A stretch of DNA of 64,000 bases from Candidatus Obscuribacterales bacterium (GTDB taxonomy: Bacteria; Cyanobacteriota; Vampirovibrionia; Obscuribacterales; Obscuribacteraceae): NCBI GenBank assembly GCA_020634035.1, contig JACKCM010000003.1:124001-188000 (forward strand), read 5' to 3'. The translations under genes were made by a program, and so were the position numbers. Under the pieces are notes generated by a model. That model searched no databases and had not been told where the DNA came from. It saw nothing but the letters and a program-made list of their open reading frames with translations. Shown piece after piece: positions 1 to 8,066 of the stretch (position 1 is the first letter of the stretch; each line of letters opens with the position of its first letter).

Positions 1-62
1 CCAGCGCCGAGGAAGTGATTCCCGAAGGCAACAATCAACCACCAGCGGTGATAGTCGAATAA
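1..62 (+). CDS. C-terminal end of a gene entering from the left edge
   Basis: One frame (codons from base 3) is open from the window edge to a TAA at 60-62 and reads SAEEVIPEGNNQPPAVIVE. A good intrinsic terminator follows 24 bases later, which fits the end of a plus-strand gene. With only 19 residues visible the product cannot be identified. The tail is acidic and proline-containing, as is common for disordered C-termini. Confidence 0.5.
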   Translation, partial: SAEEVIPEGNNQPPAVIVE

Positions 63-85
63 ACCATCCGGTTAAAGAAATAAAG

Positions 86-115
86 AAAGGCTGGCTCCAG
101 GAGCCAGCCTTTTTT
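86..115 (+). terminator. Intrinsic terminator, probably bidirectional
   Basis: A nearly perfect inverted repeat (AAAGGCTGGCTCC with GGAGCCAGCCTTT) is followed by a run of T on the plus strand. Read on the minus strand the same stem is followed by TTTCTTTATTTC, so it can also end the nrdA-nrdB transcript, whose last codon is at 157. Confidence 0.85.
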
Positions 116-156
116 CATCTTCACCAATAAAACTGCCAGAGAATTAGAGACAGATC

Positions 157-1347
157 TTATTCCCAGGAGAGCGCTCCACCTGTTTGATAGTCAATCACTC
201 GAGTTTCGAAGAAGTTCTTCTCTTTCTTCAGATCGATCATCTCGGACATCCACGGAAACGGATTCTTAGCACCCGGGAACTGCTCGGGCAGCCCGATCTG
301 TCTAAGACGTCGATTGGCCACAAAGTGCAAATACTCGCTGAACATATCGACATTCAAGCCGAGCACGCCCCGGGGCATGGTATCTACGGCATAGCGATAC
401 TCCAGTTCGACTCCTTCTTTGACCAGGTCGATAATCTCTTGCTGGAAATCCGGGGTCCAGAGATGCGGGTTCTCGACTTTGATCTGGTTGATCATGTCGA
501 TACCGAAATTGAGGTGCATGGACTCATCCCGAAGAATGTACTGGAACTGCTCGGAAGCACCGGTCATTTTGTTTTGCCGTCCGAAAGAGAGCATCTGAAC
601 GAATCCGACATAGAAGAAGAGACCTTCCATGATGATGTAGTAGCCGATTAGATTGCGCAAGAAGCGGCGATCTGTGGCTTCGGTACCGGTATGGAAGTTG
701 GGATCCGAAAGCTCTTGAGTGAATTGCAGTTCGAAGACATCTTTGTCGTGAATCGCCGGTACTTCGCGGTACATGTTGAAGATTTCGCCTTCATCAAGAC
801 CGAGGCTCTCGATCACATACTGATAAGCATGGGTGTGAATCGCTTCTTCAAAAGCCTGACGCAGAAGATACTGACGGCACTCGGGATTGGTGATATGACG
901 GTAGATTGCCAGCACCAGATTATTGGCCACCAGAGAATCGGCGGTGGAGAAGAAACCGAGGTTGCGCTTGATGATCATTCTTTCGTCATCACTTAAACCG
1001 TTCGGGTTCTTCCAGAGTTCGATGTCTCTGGACATGCTCACTTCCTGGGGCATCCAGTGGTTGGCGCAGGCGTCGAGATATTTCTGCCAGGCCCATTCGT
1101 ATTTGAAGGGGACGAGCTGATTGAGGTCTGCTCTGCAGTTGATGATTCTCTTGTCGTCAACTTTTATTCTGGACGCGTTGAAGTTGATCTCTTCAAGACC
1201 GGTCACCCCGGCACCCTGATCGTGTTCGACCGCAGCCGCTGCTGCTCTTGCTTGACCGGCCATAGGAGCTGCCGGGGTAGGAGGCGCGAAAGAGGTCTGG
1301 GGCTGCACGCTCTGGGTGCTGGTGGCGTCACCAAAATCAAGTACCAT
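157..1347 (-). CDS. nrdB: Class I ribonucleotide reductase, small (radical) subunit
   Basis: This is the R2 subunit of ribonucleoside-diphosphate reductase (396 aa). It houses the di-metal centre and tyrosyl radical that drive reduction of ribonucleotides by NrdA. Metal ligands and the radical tyrosine can be placed by comparison with E. coli R2: D137, E168, H171, E241, E275 and H278, with Y175 in the FEEAIHTHAY motif as the probable radical residue. The first 50 residues are a low-complexity Ala/Pro/Gln extension not needed for catalysis. A GGAGA ribosome-binding site precedes the ATG. It lies 46 bases downstream of nrdA, so the two are almost certainly one operon, and both should be controlled by the cobalamin riboswitch upstream of nrdA. 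Confidence 0.95.
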   Translation of the reverse strand: MVLDFGDATSTQSVQPQTSFAPPTPAAPMAGQARAAAAAVEHDQGAGVTGLEEINFNASRIKVDDKRIINCRADLNQLVPFKYEWAWQKYLDACANHWMPQEVSMSRDIELWKNPNGLSDDERMIIKRNLGFFSTADSLVANNLVLAIYRHITNPECRQYLLRQAFEEAIHTHAYQYVIESLGLDEGEIFNMYREVPAIHDKDVFELQFTQELSDPNFHTGTEATDRRFLRNLIGYYIIMEGLFFYVGFVQMLSFGRQNKMTGASEQFQYILRDESMHLNFGIDMINQIKVENPHLWTPDFQQEIIDLVKEGVELEYRYAVDTMPRGVLGLNVDMFSEYLHFVANRRLRQIGLPEQFPGAKNPFPWMSEMIDLKKEKNFFETRVIDYQTGGALSWE

Positions 1348-1393
1348 TTAATGTTCTCCGTTCTACCTTGTTCTTATTCCGTCACTAAATCTA

Positions 1394-4303
1394 TTACTGG
1401 CAAGCTTCGCATTCAGTATCGTTGGGGTCGCAGACCGCTCCCGAGACAATCGGAATCATCTGGGGGCTGACTTTCGGACTGCTTTGAACGCTCACCGAAG
1501 ACTGCACCGCATTCAGTGCGCCACTATCGAAGGTGGACTTCTCTGTATATGTAGCGCTGGTCGTCCTCAAGTAATAGGTGGTCTTCAAGCCCTTCAGCCA
1601 GGCGGTCTTATAGAGATCATCCAGCTTCTTGCCATTGGGCTCACAGACATAGAGGTTCAGACTCTGGGACTGATCGATCCACTTCTGTCTGCGGGCGCCA
1701 CATTCGACGAGCCACAGAGGATCGATTTCGAAAGCGGTAGCATAGACAGCCTTGATCTCATCAGGAATTCTCTCGATGGGCATGACACTGCCGTCGAAAT
1801 ATTTGAGATCGTGGATCATCACTTCGTCCCAGATGCCGAGATTTTTGAGCTCGTTGACGAGATAGGTGTTGATCACGGTGAACTCACCAGAGAGATTCGA
1901 CTTCACATAGAGATTCTGGAAAGTCGGCTCTACCGAGGGGCTGACACCGGCGATGTTGGCGATTGTAGCCGTGGGAGCGATAGCCAGACAGTTGCTGTTA
2001 CGCATACCGAATTGAGCCACATGCTCACGGATTTTGGTCCAGTCCATCTTGAAGCTGCGATCCAGATCAAGGTAGGAGGCACCGTCGCCACCCAGTTGCT
2101 TACGAGCATCATCAAGAAGCTCGATGCTGTCTATAGGCAGAATGCCTTTGCTCCAGAGAGAGCCTTCATAGCTGGGATAACGACCTCTCTCTTCAGCCAA
2201 CTCGCTGCTGGCTCCGATAGAGTAGAAGCTAATAGCTTCGTATACGGTATCAGCAAACTCCACCGCTTCTTTAGATGCGTAGGGGATACGCAGAGAGAGC
2301 AGAGCGTCCTGGAAGCCCATCATTCCCAGACCGACCGGGCGGTGCTTGAGGTTAGAGTTTCTAGCCTTGGGCACGCTGTAATAGTTGATGTCGATCACGT
2401 TATCGAGCATTCTCATGGCGACCCGGCAGGTATTGGCCAGTTTCTCATGGTCGAGCTGTCCGTCTTTGAGGTGAGCGACCAGGTTGATGGAACCAAGATT
2501 GCAGACGGCGGTTTCACTGTCGGATGTATTGAGAGTGATCTCAGTACAGAGGTTGGAGCTGTGCACCACGCCTTTATGTTGTTGCGGGCTTCTCAGATTG
2601 CAGGGATCTTTGAAAGTGATCCAGGGATGACCGGTCTCGAAGAGCATCGAGAGAAGCTTACGCCACAGAGTAACAGCAGATACTTCTTTGGAGAGCTTCA
2701 TCTCGCCACGGGCGGCTTTGGCCTCGTACTTCTCGTAGGCTTCTTTGAATTCATTGCCGTAGAGGTCGTGCAGATCAGAGACTTCATCGGGGCTGAAGAG
2801 AGTCCATTTCTGGTCGTTCATGACCCGGTGCATGAAAAGGTCGGGAATCCAGGCAGCGGTGTTCATGTCGTGGGTACGACGGCGATCATCACCGGTGTTC
2901 TTGCGCAGTTCCAGAAACTCTTCGATGTCCGAATGCCAGACTTCGAGATAGCAGCAGACTGCGCCTTTTCTTTTGCCACCCTGATTAACGGCGACAGCGG
3001 TATCGTTGACCACTTTCAAGAAAGGAACCACACCCTGGCTTTTGCCGTTGGTGCCTTTGATATGAGCACCCAGGGCTCTGACCGGTGTCCAGTCGTTGCC
3101 GAGTCCACCGGAGAATTTCGAAAGCAGAGCGTTCTCTCTGATAGATTCGTATATTCCGGATAGATCGTCCGAGACTGTGGTCAGGAAGCAAGAAGAAAGC
3201 TGTGGTCTTCTTGTTCCGGAGTTGAAGAGGGTCGGGGTAGAAGAGACGAAGTCGAAGTTGGAGAGCAGATTATAGAACTGAATTGCTCTTTCTTCGCGGT
3301 TGACTTCGTTGAGCGACAGTCCCATGGCGACCCGCATCCAGAAAGCCTGGGGCAGCTCGAATCTGACACCGTCACTATGGAGCAGATAACGATCATAGAT
3401 AGTCTGCAAACCAAGATACTGGAACTTCAAATCGCGATTGCCGTCGAGGGCGTTACCGATACGGACCAGATCGAACTCTCTCAAGCGCTCATCTAGTAAG
3501 CCGCTTTCGATTCCTTTTTCGATGTAGGTTTTGAAGTACTCACCATACCTGGTGCACATCTCGTCAGCACTTAGTTCTTCGCCAAGCACTTCGGATCTTA
3601 CTGTATGAAGAAGAAGTCGGGCAGTTACATAGCTATAGTTCGGCTCTTTTTCAATCAAGGCACGAGAGCTGAAGATAATCGCTCTCCAGAGTTCCGCTTC
3701 GGAGACACCGTCATAGAGACCACCGAGACCGCCTTCGAGAATCAACTTGCGGGAGACTTCTGAACCAAAGCCGGAACAAGCTTCGTCCACGATTTTTTCC
3801 AGCGCAGTGACATCGAGGTGGATTTTGGTGCCGTCTTTGCGGGTCACTGAAATCTGTCTGGATACGATCTCGCCGCTGGCTGCCTCTTCTACTTTTCTCT
3901 CTTTGGCCCGTTCATCTCTATATAGAACGTACTTGCGAGCCACTTCATACTCGCCGGCGCGCATCAGAGCAATCTCTACTTGATCCTGCACATGCTCGAT
4001 GTGGAATACGCCACCTTCGGGAAGACGTCCTTGAAGAGTGCCTACGATCTGCTCGGTGAGCCGACGCACCTGATCTCTTATTTTCGAACTGGCGGCGCCA
4101 CCTTCTCCTTCCACGGCAAGAAACGCCTTGGTCATGGCCGTGGCAATTTTGCCCGGTTCGAAATCGGCAACCGAGCCGTTTCTTCTCACAACCCTGAAAT
4201 CTGAACCACTATGCAACTTACCGGCAGTTGCTCCGGTAAAGGGCATAGATTCCTCAATCTTTCCTGAGGTCTCAGGATTCTTGTAGGCAGTGGCTTGGTT
4301 CAT
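1394..4303 (-). CDS. nrdA: Class I ribonucleotide reductase, large (catalytic) subunit
   Basis: Catalytic R1 subunit (969 aa) that reduces NDPs to dNDPs in the cytoplasm together with NrdB. Two ATP-cone allosteric domains lie in tandem at the N-terminus (about residues 35-125 and 148-240), followed by the ten-stranded barrel domain. Recognisable stretches include SSCFLTT (first active-site cysteine), the NLCTEITLN region and NSNCLAIAPTATIANIAG. The C-terminus ends CDPNDTECEACQ, supplying the mobile cysteine pair that passes electrons from thioredoxin or glutaredoxin. The ATG is preceded by an ideal GGAGG, seven bases away, and overlaps the stop codon of an upstream 39-codon ORF. The tandem ATP cones suggest dATP overall-activity control. 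Confidence 0.97.
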   Translation of the reverse strand: MNQATAYKNPETSGKIEESMPFTGATAGKLHSGSDFRVVRRNGSVADFEPGKIATAMTKAFLAVEGEGGAASSKIRDQVRRLTEQIVGTLQGRLPEGGVFHIEHVQDQVEIALMRAGEYEVARKYVLYRDERAKERKVEEAASGEIVSRQISVTRKDGTKIHLDVTALEKIVDEACSGFGSEVSRKLILEGGLGGLYDGVSEAELWRAIIFSSRALIEKEPNYSYVTARLLLHTVRSEVLGEELSADEMCTRYGEYFKTYIEKGIESGLLDERLREFDLVRIGNALDGNRDLKFQYLGLQTIYDRYLLHSDGVRFELPQAFWMRVAMGLSLNEVNREERAIQFYNLLSNFDFVSSTPTLFNSGTRRPQLSSCFLTTVSDDLSGIYESIRENALLSKFSGGLGNDWTPVRALGAHIKGTNGKSQGVVPFLKVVNDTAVAVNQGGKRKGAVCCYLEVWHSDIEEFLELRKNTGDDRRRTHDMNTAAWIPDLFMHRVMNDQKWTLFSPDEVSDLHDLYGNEFKEAYEKYEAKAARGEMKLSKEVSAVTLWRKLLSMLFETGHPWITFKDPCNLRSPQQHKGVVHSSNLCTEITLNTSDSETAVCNLGSINLVAHLKDGQLDHEKLANTCRVAMRMLDNVIDINYYSVPKARNSNLKHRPVGLGMMGFQDALLSLRIPYASKEAVEFADTVYEAISFYSIGASSELAEERGRYPSYEGSLWSKGILPIDSIELLDDARKQLGGDGASYLDLDRSFKMDWTKIREHVAQFGMRNSNCLAIAPTATIANIAGVSPSVEPTFQNLYVKSNLSGEFTVINTYLVNELKNLGIWDEVMIHDLKYFDGSVMPIERIPDEIKAVYATAFEIDPLWLVECGARRQKWIDQSQSLNLYVCEPNGKKLDDLYKTAWLKGLKTTYYLRTTSATYTEKSTFDSGALNAVQSSVSVQSSPKVSPQMIPIVSGAVCDPNDTECEACQ

Positions 4304-4422
4304 TATCGGTCCTCCGAAAGTAGCATAGGTGGCGAAAAGACGACCCCTCTTGGAGAGAGGAGTACCAAGAGGAGCGTCGAACGCAACAAAGATATTAATC
4401 CTGTTACTAGACGTTCTCTCAT
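4303..4422 (-). CDS. Possible 39-residue leader ORF translationally coupled to nrdA
   Basis: Between the cobalamin aptamer and nrdA there is a short ORF starting MRERLVTGLISLLRSTLLLV and ending LLSEDR. Its TAA overlaps the nrdA ATG (TAATG). A GAGG sits only three bases before its ATG, closer than ideal, about 20 bases downstream of the aptamer's closing stem. The peptide is leucine-rich with arginines and resembles no family I know. It may be a real leader peptide whose translation is gated by the riboswitch and coupled to nrdA, or a chance ORF. The TAATG arrangement is the main argument for it. Confidence 0.4.
   Translation of the reverse strand: MRERLVTGLISLLRSTLLLVLLSPRGVVFSPPMLLSEDR
4346..4372 (-). 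promoter_or_regulatory. Hairpin in the nrdA leader, possible riboswitch expression platform
   Basis: On the minus strand CCTCTTGG pairs perfectly with CCAAGAGG across an 11-base loop. The stem is followed by GG and then TCGTCTTTT, so it is at best a weak terminator. The loop also contains TCCTC, complementary to GAGGA of the nrdA ribosome-binding site, so it could instead mask translation. Which mechanism operates cannot be decided from sequence alone. Confidence 0.4.
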
Positions 4423-4447
4423 GGTCCTCGAAGAGTAAGCGCCCTCA

Positions 4448-4578
4448 GTACTCGAGTGGGTAGTCTGGCTTCCGGTTCTATATATATAGTCCGAATACAG
4501 TTGCGGGACAGCGGTGGATTCGCACCACACTTCCCCCACCAAGCCACTATATCTAGGGCTCCGTGAATTGCCGAGTAC
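4448..4578 (-). promoter_or_regulatory. Cobalamin (vitamin B12) riboswitch upstream of nrdAB
   Basis: Read on the minus strand this contains the signature blocks of the cobalamin aptamer in order: GGGAAG, then GTGCGAATCC, then CCGCTGTCCCGCAACTG, then the B12 box AGCCAGACTACC (plus-strand positions 4459-4470). Its ends close with a perfect seven-base stem, GTACTCG (4572-4578) with CGAGTAC (4448-4454). Such a switch normally lowers expression of the downstream gene when adenosylcobalamin is plentiful. A B12 riboswitch ahead of class I nrdAB is known in Streptomyces, where a B12-dependent class II reductase is the alternative enzyme. By analogy this genome probably also encodes NrdJ. Confidence 0.9.
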
Positions 4579-4862
4579 TATGGTATGTGTGTGATTTCCC
4601 TTTTGATCAGGTGCTTAAAAGTTAACACTCGTGGGAACAAACTGCAATTACCGCAAAGGTATATGCTGAACACATACCGAGAGAAGCAACCACCACCGGT
4701 AGCGCTATTCGCCCGAATTCAAGTAGAGCAAGATTCCTTGGTTGAAATATGTTCATGCTCGACTGGCCATAAAGCGCATATCTACTCGATGTAGGCTCAT
4801 TTATTAGCCTGTTCATGAGCTCCACCACAAACCCGACCCAAAAGATATAGATTGAATATCGA
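4579..4862. other. Intergenic region between the nrdAB leader and the sirtuin gene
   Basis: The nrdAB promoter should lie here (minus strand), along with the 3' end of the sirtuin gene's transcript. I see no convincing -35/-10 pair. The only candidates on the minus strand are TACCAT at 4581-4586, or a poor TTGCAG-17-TAACTT pair. No gene or repeat is recognisable. Confidence 0.4.
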
Positions 4863-5627
4863 CTATGGTTCCAGATTTTTGACCGCTTCTATCAAGGCAG
4901 GCAGCACTTCTCCACCAGGTCCTTTTAGAAAAAGATCACATCCGTCGGTAAGCGCGGTCTCTTCCGGATTGACCTCTATTAAGAAAGCGCCTCGCCTCTT
5001 CCCGGCAAAAGGCAGAGAGGCAGCCGGCTGCACAATACCAGAGGTCCCGACCACCAGAATGACATCAGCCTTTTCGCATTCTACAAAACCTCTCGAAAGG
5101 GCTTCTTCAGGCAGAGCTTCGCCAAACCAGATCACGTCCGGTCGCATTTTTGATCGACAGTTATCGTAAGAGCATAAGGGCGGCTCGGTAAGACCGAACT
5201 CAATTTTTTGCATGGGATCTTTTAAATGCCTGTGGTCAAAGCAGCTAAAACGCTCGATCGAGCCATGAAGCTCCACCACATCTTTCGAGCCGGCTCTTTG
5301 ATGTAGACCGTCCACATTCTGGGTAATGACCGCCACATGGTCGATAAGCCCCTCGAGTTCGACTATGGCATAGTGCCCTTTATTAGGCTGCACTTCCTGA
5401 AGTTGCTGCCGCCGCCAGTCATACCACTGCCAGACCAGGGGAGGATTGCGCAGAAAACCCTCCGGGGTTGCCAGCTCCTCGGGATTGTAATTGGCCCAGA
5501 GACCGGTGAGGGCGTCCCTGAATGTCGGAATACCGCTTTCTTTGGACGCGCCGGCGCCGGTCAATACCACTAAGCGTCCGGCATTTTTTATTCTGGCAGC
5601 GGCATCAACCATAGAAGTCGACAACAT
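4863..5627 (-). CDS. cobB: Sir2-family NAD-dependent protein deacylase
   Basis: Sirtuin (about 254 aa) that removes acyl groups from lysine using NAD+, giving nicotinamide and O-acyl-ADP-ribose. Visible motifs are GAGASKESGIPTFR (NAD binding), TQNVDGLH, and the catalytic histidine in ELHG. The zinc ligands look unusual: CFDH for the first pair and CSYDNC (CX4C) for the second. A Y-x-x-R pair in WYDWRRQQL matches the residues that let SIRT5/CobB-type enzymes accept succinyl- or malonyl-lysine. I chose ATG 5627. An in-frame GTG at 5642 and a second ATG at 5612 are alternatives. Confidence 0.88.
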   Translation of the reverse strand: MLSTSMVDAAARIKNAGRLVVLTGAGASKESGIPTFRDALTGLWANYNPEELATPEGFLRNPPLVWQWYDWRRQQLQEVQPNKGHYAIVELEGLIDHVAVITQNVDGLHQRAGSKDVVELHGSIERFSCFDHRHLKDPMQKIEFGLTEPPLCSYDNCRSKMRPDVIWFGEALPEEALSRGFVECEKADVILVVGTSGIVQPAASLPFAGKRRGAFLIEVNPEETALTDGCDLFLKGPGGEVLPALIEAVKNLEP

Positions 5628-5748
5628 CGATAGACTCGGCACTCCGTAAAGTAAAAGCTCCAGGCATTATACAAAAGCTCTGCGGCACCAAAACTTCACA
5701 AATGATGACTAATATCGAAAGTCCCCTGTCGTATTCAAAATCAAAAAT

Positions 5749-6156
5749 ATGTCCTCACCCTACTCTAAGCACTTAGAGATAAGCTTCGATATCTATCGCC
5801 TGCCGCTTTCGACAGCGCCGGCGAAGACCGATCTTACAAAGCAATCGAAAAAAACGACGGCTAAATCTCTGGCCGAGATCATGCGTGAAGCAGGACTGAC
5901 GCCGGACAAACCAGGCTGTACCTGCGGAGATCCCCGTTGCTCTAACGGCGCATTGAAGACCAACAATATCTTCGTAGAGAAGCGAGAAGGAGACGATTCG
6001 GTCTTTTTGAACGAGGACGATCTGGCTCCGACCATTTCTTCAGAGAAAGCGATGGAAAAACAAGAGTCGGACCCCGGGCTTGCTGTTTCCAGAGCGGCGA
6101 CCGCCCTGATTCAACAAGCATCCTTAACCGATTTCGATCCCTTTAAACTGCCCTGA
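5749..6156 (+). CDS. Hypothetical protein with a small cysteine motif
   Basis: A 135-aa soluble protein of unknown function. The middle contains CTCGDPRCSNG, three closely spaced cysteines that might bind metal. The flanks are charged and low in hydrophobics, with no signal peptide or membrane segment. Its stop overlaps the end of the convergent GNAT gene by 14 bases. Coding character is supported by even codon use across the frame. No homologous family is recognised. Confidence 0.6.
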   Translation: MSSPYSKHLEISFDIYRLPLSTAPAKTDLTKQSKKTTAKSLAEIMREAGLTPDKPGCTCGDPRCSNGALKTNNIFVEKREGDDSVFLNEDDLAPTISSEKAMEKQESDPGLAVSRAATALIQQASLTDFDPFKLP

Positions 6157-6691
6157 GCAGCCATTCACGCTTGAGAATGGCATAGAGATAAGAATCCCGC
6201 CAGGCACCTTTTATATGGCTGTCCTCTAAGAAGTGCGCTTCTCTACGCATGCCGCACTTTTCAAGGACCCGGCGAGAGCCATCATTGCGGGTATCGCAGG
6301 TGGCGAAAACCCGGTGCAGTTCGAGATCTTCAAAGCCGAAACGCAGCATCTCCAGGGAAGCCTCAGAGCAGAGCCCCTGGCCCCAGTAGTCGCGATTGAA
6401 GGCATAGCCGAGAAAACCGGTGGAATAGCCCGGATCTTTAATAGCCAGCCCGATACCGCCAATCACCTTTTTCTCGGCCTTGAGCTCGACCGCCAGTTCA
6501 TAGGCGCGGCGAGGCTTCTCGCGAGCGCTGTCTATCGCTCCGTAGACAAAATCCCTGGTCTCGCGTTCCGAGTTCGGACCCCATTCCATGTATCTGGAAA
6601 CTTCCGGATCGGCGGCGTATAGACAGGCATCGGCGAAATCGCCAGATTGCCAGTCCCTCAATATCATGCGTTCGGTAGCTATCTGAAACAT
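6143..6691 (-). CDS. GNAT-family N-acetyltransferase, RimJ/RimL type
   Basis: About 182 aa. It transfers acetyl from acetyl-CoA to an amino group; by fold it belongs with the RimJ/RimL ribosomal-protein or amino-acid side-chain acetyltransferases, but the substrate cannot be assigned. The N-terminus (ATERMILRDWQSGDF) and the GYAFNRDYWGQGLCSEA acetyl-CoA loop are typical, as is the late NDGSRRVLEKCGMRREA segment. The upstream in-frame ATG at 6739 would overlap the divergent OsmC gene and adds an unconserved stretch, so ATG 6691 (MFQIATERM) is preferred. Confidence 0.85.
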   Translation of the reverse strand: MFQIATERMILRDWQSGDFADACLYAADPEVSRYMEWGPNSERETRDFVYGAIDSAREKPRRAYELAVELKAEKKVIGGIGLAIKDPGYSTGFLGYAFNRDYWGQGLCSEASLEMLRFGFEDLELHRVFATCDTRNDGSRRVLEKCGMRREAHFLEDSHIKGAWRDSYLYAILKREWLLRAV

Positions 6692-6783
6692 CAAACAAAG
6701 TAAATCATCGTTGCTCTGAAATATACAAGCCAATGTCAAGCAAATACCATCAAGATCCTACTAAAAATGAGGCGAGTTCGACC

Positions 6784-7200
6784 ATGGCCGATGTGATTGT
6801 AAAAGCGTCCACCGACAAGAACTATACCCAGGAGATCAACGCGGGACCTTTTAACCTGCTCTCCGACGTATCCCAGGACCTGGGCGGAGAGGAGAAAGGT
6901 CCGAATCCGCATCAGTTGATGCTCAGTTCCCTGGGAGCCTGTACTTCTATAACCGTGCAGATGTACGCCAAAAGAAAAGGCTACAAGCTCGACAAAGTCA
7001 CCATCGCCCTCAAAGAAGAGAAGACAGAAGATCCGGAGAACCCGAGCCGTTCCATGCCTCGCATCGTGCGCGAGATAGAGCTGGTGGGAGATCTGAGCGC
7101 AGAAGAAATTGAAGATCTGAAACGAATCGCCGACAAGTGCCCGATTCACAAGCTCATGGTCGGTCCCAAAGAGATAGCGACCACAGTCAGCAAAGCCTGA
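6784..7200 (+). CDS. OsmC-family peroxiredoxin-like protein
   Basis: A 138-aa OsmC/Ohr-superfamily protein, probably a thiol-dependent peroxidase acting on organic hydroperoxides. Both expected cysteines are present: one in SLGACTSITVQMYAKRKG and one in DKCPIHK, the latter a hallmark of the YhfA/OsmC branch rather than Ohr. An ATG at 6733 exists, but ATG 6784 with GAGG 11 bases upstream is better and leaves a normal divergent promoter gap to the GNAT gene. It ends eight bases before birA. Confidence 0.9.
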   Translation: MADVIVKASTDKNYTQEINAGPFNLLSDVSQDLGGEEKGPNPHQLMLSSLGACTSITVQMYAKRKGYKLDKVTIALKEEKTEDPENPSRSMPRIVREIELVGDLSAEEIEDLKRIADKCPIHKLMVGPKEIATTVSKA

Positions 7201-7208
7201 TCCTATCT

Positions 7209-8066
7209 ATGGCAGGCGAAGAGGAGAATAAGCGGCTCTTCGAATTCGAGCGCGCGCTCAAAACCAGGGTGGTCGGTCGACCAAGCGATGGCGCCAACGA
7301 ATACCTGGCTTCCATAGACTCCACCAACAATCGGCTCGCCGCCCTGGCGAGAGAAGGCGCCCCCGAGGGAACAACCATTATCGCTCGGGAGCAGACAGCC
7401 GGTCGCGGTCGCCTGGGCAGGGCCTGGGTCTCTGCCCCAGATTCCGGGCTTTATATGAGCACTCTGCTGCGCCCCCGCAAAGATATTTCAGAGCTACCGG
7501 TTATAACCCTCTGCCTTGGAGTGGCGGCAAGAAGAGCGGTACAGGCGGTGACCGGACTGGAGCTTGGTCTGAAGTGGGTGAACGACCTTGTCTTGAACGC
7601 AAGAAAAGCCGGCGGCATTTTAGTAGAGCTGCCGGTGGGCAGCAAAAGCGTCGCCACAGGTCAATCTGACAACAAAGCGCTTGTGATCGGTATCGGAATC
7701 AACATCAAGCATCCTCCAGGAGAGCTACCTGAAGAGATAGCAGAAAGGGCGATCTATCTAGAAGACGCCCTGGGCGACGGCACCACCATCGATACCGTCG
7801 AGCTGGCGGCTGAACTGTGCTATCAAATAGAATCTATATATAAGCGCATCGAAGCAGATGATCAAGCCATTCTCTTAGATGAATGGAGAGCGGCATCGGT
7901 CACCCTGGGCAGAGAGATCAAAACCGCCTCAGGCGACCTCGAAGGAACCGCTGTCGATATAGACGAGACAGGCGCATTACTGGTCAAAACCAGAGATGGT
8001 ACCGGCACAAGAATTTTGCGCGCCGGCGAGATCAGCATAAGAAGCCAGGATGGCTCCTATAGTTAG
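7209..8066 (+). CDS. birA: Biotin-[acetyl-CoA carboxylase] ligase
   Basis: Biotin protein ligase (285 aa) that activates biotin with ATP and attaches it to the carrier protein of acetyl-CoA carboxylase. Class II synthetase-like core motifs are visible: REQTAGRGRLGR (ATP/biotin loop), KWVNDLVL and IGIGINI, followed by a small C-terminal beta domain. No N-terminal winged helix is present, so this is a group I ligase that should not act as a repressor. It follows osmC by eight bases and overlaps the convergent apt gene by four. A biotin-uptake BioY protein is also encoded in this window. Confidence 0.93.
   Translation: MAGEEENKRLFEFERALKTRVVGRPSDGANEYLASIDSTNNRLAALAREGAPEGTTIIAREQTAGRGRLGRAWVSAPDSGLYMSTLLRPRKDISELPVITLCLGVAARRAVQAVTGLELGLKWVNDLVLNARKAGGILVELPVGSKSVATGQSDNKALVIGIGINIKHPPGELPEEIAERAIYLEDALGDGTTIDTVELAAELCYQIESIYKRIEADDQAILLDEWRAASVTLGREIKTASGDLEGTAVDIDETGALLVKTRDGTGTRILRAGEISIRSQDGSYS

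Noticed and set aside
1484..3163. A 559-codon open frame opposite nrdA on the plus strand.
   Set aside because: It is a shadow of the strongly conserved nrdA frame. It has no ribosome-binding site or recognisable domain. The same holds for the long frames opposite recJ, secA, tolC and the GGDEF gene.
4477..4559. Two AT-rich palindromic motifs (CTATATATATAG and CACTATATCTAGGG) resembling NrdR boxes upstream of nrdA.
   Set aside because: Both lie inside the cobalamin aptamer, match the NrdR consensus only partly (about 11-12 of 16), and their spacing is not the usual one; they are better explained as stems of the riboswitch.
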